Shown: positions 52,750 to 62,205 of the stretch, one piece after another
Numbering within the stretch: the stretch's first letter is position 1
Layout of the letters: every line of letters starts with the position of its first letter
Assembly: GCA_963805705.1 (NCBI GenBank)
Contig: CAWDVH010000004.1
Location: 124,001 to 188,000, forward strand
Direction: 5' to 3'
DNA: 64,000 nucleotides
Source of the DNA: CAWDVH01 sp963805705
GTDB taxonomy: Bacteria > Actinomycetota > Actinomycetes > Streptosporangiales > Streptosporangiaceae
Position numbers and translations under genes: made by a program
Notes under the pieces: model-generated
The model's input: only the letters and a program-made list of their open reading frames with translations
Database searches by the model: none
What the model was told of the DNA's origin: nothing

Positions 52750-55700
52750 TGACCGAGCAGCGTATCCAGTGGGTCACCCTGCCGGGCGGGATCAGCCGGG
52801 ACGACGGGCGCACCGTCTCGGTCTTCGTGGCGCCGCGACTGCGGTCGGACGGTGGCGACACCCTCGCGGATTATCCCGACTTCGCAGCATGGCCGGAGAC
52901 CATCTCCGCTACCACCTGGCAGGTCTCGATCGACGGCGTGGACGTGCCGTCGGCGGTGCTCAGCGAGCCGCCCGAGCAGGACTTCTGGACCGCGCTGTTC
53001 CCGCCTGAGACGCACGTGACGCCCTATGAATTCGATGACTATGCCGACCTGCCCATGGTCACCTACGGTGTCGGTTCCGTCATCGACACCCTCCTCGGCC
53101 TGTATGCCAGGGTCGCCGCCGCTTCCGCCGACGGCCTGCCTCGCCGCTACTCGACCACGGACGCCGAACCCGCCGTGCAAGGCCTGGACTACCTGCTCGG
53201 CGACCTGCGCGACGTCATCGACGGGGAGCTGTTCCACTTCGCTGAGACGGCCGACCGCCGCGACGTGGTAGCTGCGCACCTGGCCGCGGCTCGCGACCGT
53301 TCCCGGCAGCTGCGCACGCTCGGACCGCGAGGCGGGCGGCTGCCGGTCGACCCCTGGCAGAACGGCTCCGAAGTCGAGCGCGCCCTGTTCTTCCACTCCC
53401 GGCCCGAACCCGAGCCACGTCCCATGCCCGCCGATGGCGACCACTATCGCCAGCAGGTGGACTTCCACCAGATGATCAGCGCGCTGGGCAATTACCCTCA
53501 GTTGCTGCGCCGGCTCGGTCTCCTGGTCGATCTGCGCCTCGCGGCAGCCGACCTTCCCGATTCGGCCCCCGCTGCGCCCGCGCGGATCCGGGTCACCCCG
53601 ACGCTCCCCGCCGCGTCGCTCCCGCCGGAAGGCGTCCCGACGGTCACGCGCGTGGATGTCGTGCCTGACACCGCCTACGTCAGCCAGGACGTGCCCGGCG
53701 CCGGGCACGTCTTCGCGGCCGCCCACCGCACCCCGGACCCGCTGGCCCCTCCAGGTGCCGTGCCCACTGGCCTGATGGCGTTGCCGGAGAGTGTGTTCCG
53801 GCTGGAGCAGGTCGACGTCGACGGGGCGGCACTCAAGGCCGTGAACACGGCGGCGACCGTCTACCAGCCGGCCTCCACCGAGGCAGAGCAGCCACTGCAC
53901 CAGCCGGACGCGGTTGGCCTGCCGGCGCTGCGCACCGGTGGCCTGCTCCTCGTCCAGACCGATCGGGCGGCCGCGCTGCAGGGCGGCTTCGCGAAGGCCC
54001 TCGATGCGAATGCGGCCGTCGAGCGGGGCGACTCGACGACCCTGTATGCCGAGGACCTGGTCCGCGGTCACCGGCTGGACATCCTGGACACCACGACCGG
54101 TACATGGCGGTCGTTGCACCAGAGGGTGGAGTCGGTGACGGCGGAGCGGTATGCCGGGAACATCCCTCCCGTACCGGGCGAGGGCTTCGTTCAGCTCACC
54201 CTCGCCGGACCGCTCACCCCGCCGGGCGCCGCGCCCGATCCGCACGCCGAGGTCTATGTCCACGAGACGATCGTCACCTGGGACGGGTGGAGCCTGTCGG
54301 TGCCGCGGGTGGGGGCCAGCCTCAGCCGCGACCCGCGTGCCCCCGACCCGGATGTCCCCGAGAGCCAGCCCGCCAGAGTCGCCAACGACCCGGAGACCTC
54401 GATGGGCCTGTCGGTGACGGCCGCCTCCGCTCCGGGTACCCTGCCCCGGCTGCGCTTCGGCCGCGGCTACCGGGTCCGGATGCGCACGGTGGACCTGGCC
54501 GGCCACGGGCCGACCCTCGAGGAGGCTGACCACTGGCTGGCCCTGCCCGCCGCGGCCACCCCGGCGTTGCCGGCCCAGACCCCCACCGCATACCTGCGCT
54601 TCGAACCGCTGCCTGCACCCGCGGTCGTCCCCGCGGTTCCGTTCGGCGAGGGCTCTTCGCTGCTGCGGCTGGTGATCCGCAGCAACGGCGACGACCCCCG
54701 GGGGTGGGCTGACGCCTTCAACGCCGACCACGGACCGGACAGCGCGAGCCCGCACCCGGAATACGAAGGATTTGACCACCGCCACCTGGCCCCGCCCAAG
54801 GCGTCGTTCGAACTGGCCGAACGCCACGGCCAGTTCGACCCCGTGATGGGTCCGGCCGGGCGACCCGACCCAGCCCAGCTGACCGCGATCGCCGATGCCT
54901 ACGAGGTGGCCCGTCGTGAGAAAGGCAGCTACGACGACCCGGACGCGCCGGGCGCCGAGGTGGTCCACATCCCGCACCCGCCCGCCTCACGAGACGAGCA
55001 GAACGAGCAGAACGAGCCGGACAGGTCCGAGCAGCGTTACGTGATTCGACGCGACGCTCAGCTCGATCTTCCGTATCTACCCGACCCGCTCTGCCGCGGC
55101 GCCGTGTTCTTCGGGCTGCCCGGTGCCGCCGGGGCGGACCCGACCGTCGTGACCTTCGACGGACCGTCGTGGTACGAGGGCCGGCCCCTGCGACTGCGAC
55201 TGGCTGGCGGAATCGACCCGCCCGTCTGGGACGACGAGGCTCGTGTGCTCACGATCCACCTGGCCCCCTCGGATCGGGCCCGCAGCCGGGTCATGTCGCA
55301 GCTCACGGACCTGGAGCTGATGGGGATGCTCGGCTGGTGCGAGCGCACGCTCGGTGCCGCCGACCGCGACCGCGTCATCACCGCCATGAGGGAGAACCGC
55401 AGCTGGCTCACGACGCCATGGCACCAGATCGAATTCGTGCACGCGGTGCAGCAGCCGCTGGACCCCCCAACGGTGGATCGGCTCGAAGTTCGGCGCGTGC
55501 CGGGGCAGACCTCGGCCGACCTGCTGGCGGAACTGACCCTGCACGTCCCGAGCACCGAGAAGATCGACGTCCTGGCCGCCTGGACCGAGCCTATTGACGA
55601 CCCAGCGGAGCCTGAGCCGCGCGAGGTGGCCGGCCAGGACGTCGTCTTCGACCTGGCCACGGCCACCGCCGCGACCAACACGGTCTACGGCCCGGCGGAC

Positions 55701-56855
55701 CAGCCGTACGCCCTGGTCGACGGCAGGCTGCTGACGTTCAACACGGTCATTGCGGGCCGGAAGGCGCTGGCTACTCCGGCCGCCCATCAGTTCGGTGACA
55801 CCAAGCACCGCGAGGTCACGTACACCGTGCAGGCGACGACCGCGTTCCGGGAGTACTTCCCGCCCGAGTGGGCCGGCCAGCCGGGCCTGCTGACCCGTTC
55901 CAGCGAGGTTCACGTCCTCGACGTCCTGAGCAGCGCGCCACCCTCGACCCCGACCCTGCTGTATGCCGTGCCCACCCTGAGGTGGGAGGACCTCAGCACC
56001 CCCGATGCGCAGGTCACCCTCCGCCACGGAGGAGGCGTCCGGGTCTGGCTCGAGCGCGGTTGGTGGTCCTCGGGGGCGGGTGAACGGCTGGGTGTCGTCT
56101 TCGGGCCCCCCGTCCTCGACGTGAACGATCCTCGGTGCAACGTCACCTCGTTCATCGGCCAGGACCCGACGCGGGCCGGCGGGACAATCGCCGCGCCAGC
56201 CCGGGACACCTTCGGCGGGGCAGTCCAGTTCGTCGACGGCGTCCCGTTGCTGGAGGACGTGGGGCCGATGAGCCTGGCCACGTTCGAGCCGGTGTTCGAC
56301 CCGACGAGCAACCGCTGGTACTGCGACATCGACCTGGACACCGGCCCGGCCTACCTGCCGCTGCTGCGACTCGCGCTGGTGCGCTACCAGCCTCATGCCA
56401 TCGAGCACTGTGAGGTCTCCAGGGTGGTTCTGGTCGACCTGGTTCAGACCTTGCCGGAACGCACGCTGACCGTGATCCACTCTGCGGCCGGCGACACTAG
56501 CCGGACGATCACCGTGGCCGGGCCCAGCTACACCGCCTCGGCGGGGCTGGCGACCAGCCGCAGCGACCCTTCCGCGCTGGCCGTGGTGCGTTGCACGGTG
56601 CAGCGCAGGCCGTCCGGGGGCGGGGACGATCCGCTGGCGTGGGTCGAGGTGCCCGAAGCCGGGATCGCCCTGTCGCCCGCGTTTACCGGCACCGTGGCCA
56701 CGTGGACCGGTTCGCTGACGGTGCCCGAGGCCCCGCCGGACACCGACCAGCGACTCCTGGTCGTGGAGGAGGACCGGCTCGCGGTCGACGAGCAGACGAC
56801 TTCCGACGGCGGATTCCTGCCCCGTGTCATCTTCGCCGCAACGGTCGCGCTGTGA
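52746..56855 (+). CDS. Very large protein of unknown family (giant 2)
   Basis: 1,369 residues, no signal peptide or transmembrane helix, acidic and rich in Pro, Asp and Val with many short predicted strands. A few blocks look structured: LDYLLGDLRDVIDGELFHFAE (~140-160), LYAEDLVRGHRLDILDTTTG (~435-455), RLRFGRGYRVRMRTVDLAGHG (~565-585) and a helical patch ELMGMLGWCERTLGAADRD (~860). No catalytic signature is recognised. The ATG at 52746 overlaps the stop of giant 1, implying equimolar synthesis and a shared complex. Family, fold and role are unknown to me. Confidence 0.78.
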   Translation: MMTEQRIQWVTLPGGISRDDGRTVSVFVAPRLRSDGGDTLADYPDFAAWPETISATTWQVSIDGVDVPSAVLSEPPEQDFWTALFPPETHVTPYEFDDYADLPMVTYGVGSVIDTLLGLYARVAAASADGLPRRYSTTDAEPAVQGLDYLLGDLRDVIDGELFHFAETADRRDVVAAHLAAARDRSRQLRTLGPRGGRLPVDPWQNGSEVERALFFHSRPEPEPRPMPADGDHYRQQVDFHQMISALGNYPQLLRRLGLLVDLRLAAADLPDSAPAAPARIRVTPTLPAASLPPEGVPTVTRVDVVPDTAYVSQDVPGAGHVFAAAHRTPDPLAPPGAVPTGLMALPESVFRLEQVDVDGAALKAVNTAATVYQPASTEAEQPLHQPDAVGLPALRTGGLLLVQTDRAAALQGGFAKALDANAAVERGDSTTLYAEDLVRGHRLDILDTTTGTWRSLHQRVESVTAERYAGNIPPVPGEGFVQLTLAGPLTPPGAAPDPHAEVYVHETIVTWDGWSLSVPRVGASLSRDPRAPDPDVPESQPARVANDPETSMGLSVTAASAPGTLPRLRFGRGYRVRMRTVDLAGHGPTLEEADHWLALPAAATPALPAQTPTAYLRFEPLPAPAVVPAVPFGEGSSLLRLVIRSNGDDPRGWADAFNADHGPDSASPHPEYEGFDHRHLAPPKASFELAERHGQFDPVMGPAGRPDPAQLTAIADAYEVARREKGSYDDPDAPGAEVVHIPHPPASRDEQNEQNEPDRSEQRYVIRRDAQLDLPYLPDPLCRGAVFFGLPGAAGADPTVVTFDGPSWYEGRPLRLRLAGGIDPPVWDDEARVLTIHLAPSDRARSRVMSQLTDLELMGMLGWCERTLGAADRDRVITAMRENRSWLTTPWHQIEFVHAVQQPLDPPTVDRLEVRRVPGQTSADLLAELTLHVPSTEKIDVLAAWTEPIDDPAEPEPREVAGQDVVFDLATATAATNTVYGPADQPYALVDGRLLTFNTVIAGRKALATPAAHQFGDTKHREVTYTVQATTAFREYFPPEWAGQPGLLTRSSEVHVLDVLSSAPPSTPTLLYAVPTLRWEDLSTPDAQVTLRHGGGVRVWLERGWWSSGAGERLGVVFGPPVLDVNDPRCNVTSFIGQDPTRAGGTIAAPARDTFGGAVQFVDGVPLLEDVGPMSLATFEPVFDPTSNRWYCDIDLDTGPAYLPLLRLALVRYQPHAIEHCEVSRVVLVDLVQTLPERTLTVIHSAAGDTSRTITVAGPSYTASAGLATSRSDPSALAVVRCTVQRRPSGGGDDPLAWVEVPEAGIALSPAFTGTVATWTGSLTVPEAPPDTDQRLLVVEEDRLAVDEQTTSDGGFLPRVIFAATVAL

Positions 56856-56981
56856 AATCCGGATGATGAGGCGTCAACGTCCTCACGATCAGCGAAGCCA
56901 TGCGGCTGCTGGCCGCTTGCCGATCATCGGCCTCGGCCAGATCCGCAACCGCCTGGCCGCTTTCGAGATCCCCGCGGCTCC

Positions 56982-57782
56982 TCACCCGTCTATGCGCGCC
57001 ACGTTCAGGATCACGAGCCAGTGCCGGGTCACTGATTGGCCAGGGCGTCGCCCGATGCGCTCACGGACCTCGGCGTAGAGCGCTCCTCGGGCGGATGAGT
57101 CCATCGCGAGGTGGGAGGAGAACGTCTCCAGCAGCGCGACGTACTGCTCGGCGGTGTAGTCACGCTGCCATACGTACCGGCGGGTCGTGACGTCGCCGAA
57201 GTAGCCGCTGGCCTCGATCTCGGCCGCCGCGCCGGGAACGTCCTGGGGCTGCGGGGGCGGCCACGGCATGGCCGGTGACCCGCCCAGCGCGTCGTAAACA
57301 GCCTGGATCTCGGTGAAGAACGGGTCGAAGCCGGCCGGGAAGGCGTGGTGAGCGGCCCAGATCGCGAGCGCGCCGCCGGGACGGAGCAGCCCGGCGGCCT
57401 TCCGGTAACCGATCGCCGGATCGACCCAGTGCCAGGCCGTCGCGGCGAAGATGAGGTCGAAGCTGGCGCCGGCCGGATCCCAGGCCTCGAACGTCGTGTT
57501 CACGATCTGGACGCCGGGCCGGTGACCCAGCCTGGCCCTGGCCACCGCGGCCATGTTGGCGCCTGGCTCCAGGCACACGATCTGGTCGCCCGGCCTGGCT
57601 ATCGCCGTCGTGGCCTTGCCTGTCCCCGAGCCCACCTCCAGGAGCCGGGCGCCGGGCCTGATTCCGGTCAGCGCGGCGAGGTCGGAGTACAGCGCTGGCG
57701 GGTAGGACGGCCGCGCTTCGTCGTAGAGTGCCGCGACCCGGTCGAATTCCAGGCCCGTCGGCGGCGGATGGCTGCTGGTCAC
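56982..57782 (-). CDS. Class I SAM-dependent methyltransferase
   Basis: 266 residues, cytosolic. Motif I is LLEVGSGTGKATTAI (~47-61), motif II region VCLEPGANMAAVARARLG, then FDLIFAATAWHWVDPAIGYR and LLRPGGALAIW. The HWVDP form places it among small-molecule methyltransferases of the UbiE/type-11 group. The substrate is unknown. GTG at 57782; divergent from the acyl-CoA dehydrogenase, with 82 bases between. Confidence 0.9.
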   Translation of the reverse strand: MTSSHPPPTGLEFDRVAALYDEARPSYPPALYSDLAALTGIRPGARLLEVGSGTGKATTAIARPGDQIVCLEPGANMAAVARARLGHRPGVQIVNTTFEAWDPAGASFDLIFAATAWHWVDPAIGYRKAAGLLRPGGALAIWAAHHAFPAGFDPFFTEIQAVYDALGGSPAMPWPPPQPQDVPGAAAEIEASGYFGDVTTRRYVWQRDYTAEQYVALLETFSSHLAMDSSARGALYAEVRERIGRRPGQSVTRHWLVILNVARIDG

Positions 57783-57864
57783 GCATCAGTATCGCGTGTT
57801 GCGCATCCAGGTGGATGCCTGCGCATAGTGAACTCGCAGGTGCGTCCCCAGATCGAGGAGCCAC

Positions 57865-59028
57865 ATGGATTTCGAGCTTTCCGTAGAGCAGCGGCTGTTC
57901 CGGGACTCGCTGCGTGCGTTCGTGGACAAGGAGATCCGGCCGGTCGCCCGCGAGTGGGAGGCATCGGGCCGGTACCCGGATGAGATCCTGGCGACGATGC
58001 GGCAGATGGGCCTGTTCGGGCTGACGGTGCCGGAGGAGTACGGCGGGATGGCGGCCGACATGGTGTCGCTGGCGCTGGTCTTCGAGGAGATCTCCCGCGG
58101 CTGGATGGGCGTGGCCGGCTTCCTCGGCACCCATTCAGTGTCCTGCTGGATGATCGCCAGATATGGCACCGACGAGCAGAAGGCCGCTCACCTGCCGGCG
58201 CTGGCCAGCGGACAGCGGCGTACGGGCATCGCGCTGACCGAGCCTGGCGCTGGCAGTGACCTGCAGGGCATCCAGACCACCGCGCGCCGGGATGGCGACC
58301 ACTACGTGGTCAGCGGCCGTAAGACCTGGATCACCAATGCGCGGCATGCGGACCCGCTGCCGGTGCTGGTCAAGACCGATCCCGCAGCGACGCCAGCGCA
58401 CCAGGGGATGTCCGTGCTGCTGGTCGATGCGGGCCTGCCCGGCTTCGAGATCGTGCGCGACCTGCCCAAGCTCGGCTACCGGGGGCCAGAAACCTGCGAG
58501 CTGGTCCTGGACGACGTCCGGGTGCCCGCGGCGAGCCTGCTCGGCGGGGCGGAAGGCCGCGGCCTGCAGCAGGTGCTCGCCGCGCTGGAGACGGGCCGGG
58601 TCAACGTAGCCGCCCGCGCGGTCGGCGTCGCGCAGGAGGCCTACGATCAGGCGCTGCGGTACTCGGGGGAGCGGGAGGCTTTCGGCCAGCAGATCGCCGG
58701 CTTCCAGGCCGTGCAGCTCAAGCTGGCCGACATGGCGATGAAGGTGCAGGCGGCCAGGCTCCTGGTCTACTGGGCCGCGACCCGGGCCGACGCCGGCCAG
58801 CGCACGGACATGGAATCGGGCCTGGCGAAGGTCTATGCCTCCGAGGTGGCGCAGGAATGCGCCATGACCGCCATGCAGGTACACGGCGGATACGGCTACT
58901 CGCAGGAGTTCACCGTCGAGCGGCTGTACCGGGACGCGCCGCTCATGGTGATCGGCGAGGGGACCAACGACGTGCTCCGCACGGTGATCGCCAAGGCGCT
59001 GACGAGCGGACGGAGCTCGATTGGCTGA
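57865..59028 (+). CDS. Acyl-CoA dehydrogenase
   Basis: 387 residues, FAD-dependent alpha,beta-dehydrogenation of an acyl-CoA. ALTEPGAGSDLQGIQTTA and YVVSGRKTWITNARHAD are family signatures; QVHGGYGYSQEFTVERLYRDA is the C-terminal signature and IGEGTNDVLRTVIAKAL binds FAD. A candidate catalytic Glu lies in VIGEGTND. The ATG at 57865 has GAGGAG nine bases upstream. Chain-length specificity cannot be read. Confidence 0.95.
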   Translation: MDFELSVEQRLFRDSLRAFVDKEIRPVAREWEASGRYPDEILATMRQMGLFGLTVPEEYGGMAADMVSLALVFEEISRGWMGVAGFLGTHSVSCWMIARYGTDEQKAAHLPALASGQRRTGIALTEPGAGSDLQGIQTTARRDGDHYVVSGRKTWITNARHADPLPVLVKTDPAATPAHQGMSVLLVDAGLPGFEIVRDLPKLGYRGPETCELVLDDVRVPAASLLGGAEGRGLQQVLAALETGRVNVAARAVGVAQEAYDQALRYSGEREAFGQQIAGFQAVQLKLADMAMKVQAARLLVYWAATRADAGQRTDMESGLAKVYASEVAQECAMTAMQVHGGYGYSQEFTVERLYRDAPLMVIGEGTNDVLRTVIAKALTSGRSSIG

Positions 59029-59065
59029 CCTGCGCCCCGGCTGAGCGGCTGAGTGACCAGGGCTC

Positions 59066-59128
59066 GCGGTTCCACTGATCTGCGGTTGACTGATCTGCGG
59101 TTCCACTGATCTGCGGTTCCGCTGATCT
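59066..59128. repeat. 15-16-base tandem repeats between convergent genes
   Basis: Four head-to-tail units of GCGGTTCCACTGATCT (one of them 15 bases, GCGGTTGACTGATCT) fill much of the gap between the dehydrogenase and ANTAR genes, followed by degenerate GAGGTCCG copies. No spacers and no inverted symmetry. Confidence 0.8.
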
Positions 59129-59161
59129 GAGGTCCGCGTCCGGTCCGGGTCTGAGGTCCGG

Positions 59162-59944
59162 TTACTTGGTTTCCAGGGCGCTTTGCGGCGGCCGGGACCT
59201 ATTGCGCCCGGAAGATCGCGGCCTGGACAGCTCGTCGGGGAGCTGCAGCAGCGGGTTGGTCGCACTGGCCACGACATCAGCGGCAATGTCGATGACGCGC
59301 CTGCCGCGATTCCGGGCGGCGCTCCTGAGCTGCTCAAATGCCTGCCTGGGCAGGATGCGGTGCCGCTCGGCCAGCACGCCGATCGCCTGCTCGACGCGAA
59401 TCCGGGCGGTCAGGGCGTGCTCCAGCTGGCCGACAGTGGCCCGGAGCCTCCTGGCCTCACGAGCCACGGCTGACTCGGGGGCGGACGTGTCGGCGCCATC
59501 CTCTGGCGCGCCTGCCGAGGCTGACCTGGCCGGTGCGTCCGAAGATGCCGGTGCGTCCGAAGATGCCGGTGCGTCCGCTGAGACTGCAGCGCCTGCCGAG
59601 GCTGTCACATCAGTTGCGCCTGCTGAGGCTGCCGCGCCTGCTGAGGCCTGCGCGGGCGATGGGACCGGTGAAGCGGCCGAGGCCGCGGGCGGCGGCCCGT
59701 CGGCAGGCGGCGGGCCGCCTGACTGCTCAGCGGTCAGTTCCGCGGCGAGCAGGTCAGCCAGCACCATCGCGCAGGTCAGGTCCGGCACGTCGGCGCCGCC
59801 TACCCGCCAGCCGTCCCTGGTCCGGCGGACAACCGCGTCTTCCGGCACCGCCAGGAAAGGGCCAGGGGATCCGGCCGGGCCGGCGGCCGGATCAGAGCCG
59901 GGATCGGCCTTGCCGCTGGCCGTTTCGCCGTGGTTGTCACTCAT
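59162..59944 (-). CDS. ANTAR-domain RNA-binding antiterminator
   Basis: 260 residues. The C-terminal ~65 (ALTARIRVEQAIGVLAERHR, LPRQAFEQLRSAARNRGRRV, DIAADVV) is the three-helix ANTAR domain, which binds dual hairpins in nascent RNA and prevents termination. The N-terminus has a small conserved patch (DAVVRRTRDGWRVGGADVPDLTC). Between them is an Ala/Ser/Asp-rich linker with three 18-base DNA repeats near 59535-59580 (ASSDAP units). No GAF/receiver domain is attached, so the activating signal is unknown. ATGA overlap with the mycoredoxin stop. Confidence 0.88.
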   Translation of the reverse strand: MSDNHGETASGKADPGSDPAAGPAGSPGPFLAVPEDAVVRRTRDGWRVGGADVPDLTCAMVLADLLAAELTAEQSGGPPPADGPPPAASAASPVPSPAQASAGAAASAGATDVTASAGAAVSADAPASSDAPASSDAPARSASAGAPEDGADTSAPESAVAREARRLRATVGQLEHALTARIRVEQAIGVLAERHRILPRQAFEQLRSAARNRGRRVIDIAADVVASATNPLLQLPDELSRPRSSGRNRSRPPQSALETK

Positions 59945-60198
59945 CAGAGCTCAGCCAGTTCAAGCAGCCGCTGCTTAACTGCCGCCGCTGATGGGTTCGT
60001 CAGCGCGCTGCCGTCCGGGAACACGACGGTCGGCACGGTCTGGAACCCGCCATTCACGGACATGACATAGTCAGCCGCGCCGGGCTCCTTCTCGATGTCG
60101 ATCTCCGCCATCTCGATCCCGTCGCGCGCCAGCTGGCTCTTGAGCCGCCTGCAGAACGCGCACCACGTGGTGGTGTACATAGTCAGCGGCTGTGCCAT
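59944..60198 (-). CDS. mrx1: Mycoredoxin (glutaredoxin-like)
   Basis: 84 residues, thioredoxin fold: MYTTTWCAFCRRLKSQLARD, then IDIEKEPGAADYVMSVNGGF and QTVPTVVFPDG with the cis-Pro. It reduces mycothiol mixed disulfides on proteins. The active site here is C13-A-F-C16, whereas most mycoredoxins have CGYC. It is divergent from the UvrD2-like helicase, as mrx1 and uvrD2 are neighbours in mycobacteria, which supports the name. Confidence 0.9.
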   Translation of the reverse strand: MAQPLTMYTTTWCAFCRRLKSQLARDGIEMAEIDIEKEPGAADYVMSVNGGFQTVPTVVFPDGSALTNPSAAAVKQRLLELAEL

Positions 60199-60322
60199 CT
60201 GCCTTCATCCTCCCTCACTGCAATTCTGCTACCGAACACTACTAACGCCAGCGTCCGCCACGGGCTTCCCGCCAGCCGTCGGCGGGATGCGCGATGATGG
60301 CCGCGGAACAGGAGGTGCGCCC

Positions 60323-62119
60323 GTGCTGGAGGGTCCCGACGCCGTGCTGGCCGCGCTCGACCCCGATCAGCAGCAGGTCGCGCGGGCCGTTCGCGGCCCG
60401 GTGTGCGTCCTGGCCGGCGCAGGCACCGGCAAGACTCGTGCCGTCGCGCACCGCATCGCCTATGCGGTTGCCACGGGCGCCGTCGATCCGGGACGGGTCC
60501 TCGCCGTGACCTTCACCACCAGGGCCGCGGGCGAGCTTCGCGGCCGGCTGCGGCAGCTGGGCAGCGTCGCCGTGCCCGGCACCGGGATGGAGCAGGTGCA
60601 GGCCCGCACCTTCCACGCGGCCGCGCTGCGCCAGCTCACTCACTTCTGGCCGTCAACCGTGGGCGGGCCGGCCCCGCAGCTCCTCGATTCCAAGATCAGC
60701 CTGCTGGCCGAGGCCGGCCGCCGGCTGCGGCTGTCGGCGAGCATGCCCGAGCTCAGGGACGTCGCCGCGGAAATCGAGTGGGCCAAGGTCACCCAGGTCC
60801 GGCCGGATGACTACCCGCAGGCAAGTTCCACCGCAGGCAGAACGACCCCCCTGGCGCCGGTCACCATCGCCAGGCTCTACGCCGGCTACGAGGAACTGCG
60901 CAGCGAGCGTCACCTGGTGGACTTCGAGTCCGTCCTGGAGCTCACCGCCGCCATCCTGGCCGAGCATCGCTCCGCCGCGATAGCGGTCAGGGACCGCTAT
61001 CGCTACTTCGTCGTCGACGAGTACCAGGACGTCAATCCGCTGCAGAAGCTGCTGCTCGATGTGTGGGCGGCCGATACCGACGACGTATGCGTGGTCGGCG
61101 ACCCGCGCCAGACGATCTACTCGTTCACCGGCGCGACGCCGGCCTACCTGACCGGGTTCGCGGGGCAATATCCGCACGCCACCGTGATCAGGCTGGCGCG
61201 CAACTACCGGTCCGCGCCGCAGGTCGTCGCGCTGGCCAACCGGCTCAGCGGGGCCGGCGGCCGGGCGGCCCAAGGAGCGGGCGGCGGTACGGGCCGCGGG
61301 GCGAACGGGATCGCCGGCGGTGCGGCCCTGGTCGCGCAGCGGCCGGCCGGGCCGGAGCCGACTTTCGCGGAGTACGCCGACGAGAGCGCCGAGGCGGCGG
61401 CGGTCGCCCGCCAGGCGGCCGCGCTGGTCCGGGCCGGGACCGCGGCGGGCCAGATCGCCGTGCTGGTCCGGATCAACGCCCAGATCCAGGGCTATGAGCA
61501 GGCCCTCGGCGAGGCGGGCGTGCCGTTCCAGATCAGGGGAGCCGAGCGGTTCTTCGATCGGGCTGAGGTGCGGCAGGCGATCACGCTGCTGCGGGCCGCG
61601 GGCCGGTCCTCATCCGCCGGCGAGGAGCCTGCCTCGCAGGTGCGGCCGGTGCTGTCCGGACTGGGACTGAGCCGTGACGCCCCGGCGGCCAGGGGCAAGG
61701 CGCGCGAGCGATGGGAATCGCTGGCCGCGCTCGCCGGGCTCGCCGATGAGTTCTTCGCGGCCGCGCCGCAGGCGACGCTCGCCGACCTGGCCGCCGAACT
61801 CGCGGCGCGCAGCGCGATCGGGCAGGCCCCGCAGGTGGAAGGGGTGACGCTGGCCTCGCTGCACGCGGCCAAGGGGCTGGAGTGGGACGCGGTGTTCCTG
61901 CCGGGCCTGACCGACGGCACGCTGCCGATCGTCTACGCGCAGACTGATGATGCCATCGAGGAGGAACGCCGGCTGCTGTACGTCGGCATCACCAGGGCCC
62001 GAGAGCGCGTCTGCCTGTCCTGGGCCCGGTCCGGGTCGGCCGGAGGCCGCCGCGCCCGGCAGCCCTCCCGGTTCCTGGCCGACCTGCGGCCCAGGCGGAT
62101 GGCCGGAAGGGAACGCTGA
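60323..62119 (+). CDS. UvrD2-like superfamily 1 DNA helicase lacking an HRDC domain
   Basis: 598 residues with all SF1A motifs: Q-motif LDPDQQQVARAV, Walker A LAGAGTGKTRA (~30-40), Ia TFTTRAAGELRGRL, II FVVDEYQDVNP, III GDPRQTIYSFTGA, IV RLARNYRSAPQVV, V LASLHAAKGLEWDAVFLPG and VI EEERRLLYVGITRARERV. Mycobacterial UvrD2 continues with an HRDC domain; here the protein ends ~30 residues after motif VI. GTG at 60323 has AGGAGG eight bases upstream; earlier starts overlap the divergent mrx1. Predicted 3'-5' helicase in DNA repair. Confidence 0.92.
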   Translation: MLEGPDAVLAALDPDQQQVARAVRGPVCVLAGAGTGKTRAVAHRIAYAVATGAVDPGRVLAVTFTTRAAGELRGRLRQLGSVAVPGTGMEQVQARTFHAAALRQLTHFWPSTVGGPAPQLLDSKISLLAEAGRRLRLSASMPELRDVAAEIEWAKVTQVRPDDYPQASSTAGRTTPLAPVTIARLYAGYEELRSERHLVDFESVLELTAAILAEHRSAAIAVRDRYRYFVVDEYQDVNPLQKLLLDVWAADTDDVCVVGDPRQTIYSFTGATPAYLTGFAGQYPHATVIRLARNYRSAPQVVALANRLSGAGGRAAQGAGGGTGRGANGIAGGAALVAQRPAGPEPTFAEYADESAEAAAVARQAAALVRAGTAAGQIAVLVRINAQIQGYEQALGEAGVPFQIRGAERFFDRAEVRQAITLLRAAGRSSSAGEEPASQVRPVLSGLGLSRDAPAARGKARERWESLAALAGLADEFFAAAPQATLADLAAELAARSAIGQAPQVEGVTLASLHAAKGLEWDAVFLPGLTDGTLPIVYAQTDDAIEEERRLLYVGITRARERVCLSWARSGSAGGRRARQPSRFLADLRPRRMAGRER

Positions 62120-62191
62120 GCGGCGGCCGGCCGGGCCGCGCCGGGCCGGGTTGGTCGCCGTCCCGGTGTCGGGCCGGCCAAGCTGGCCCGA

Positions 62192-62197
62192 TACGGT
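62192..62197 (+). promoter_or_regulatory. TACGGT -10 element, probable leaderless start of tesB
   Basis: TACGGT, then eight bases, then ATG at 62206; no ribosome site is seen. Confidence 0.4.
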
Positions 62198-62205
62198 GCA
62201 GCATC

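Noticed and set aside
49530..56855. Extracellular contractile injection system assignment for the two giants
   Set aside because: No sheath, tube, baseplate, LysM or AAA+ genes are nearby, so large size alone does not support it.
56856..56981. Possible small gene between giant 2 and the methyltransferase
   Set aside because: Short frames without a ribosome site; the longest overlap the methyltransferase antisense.
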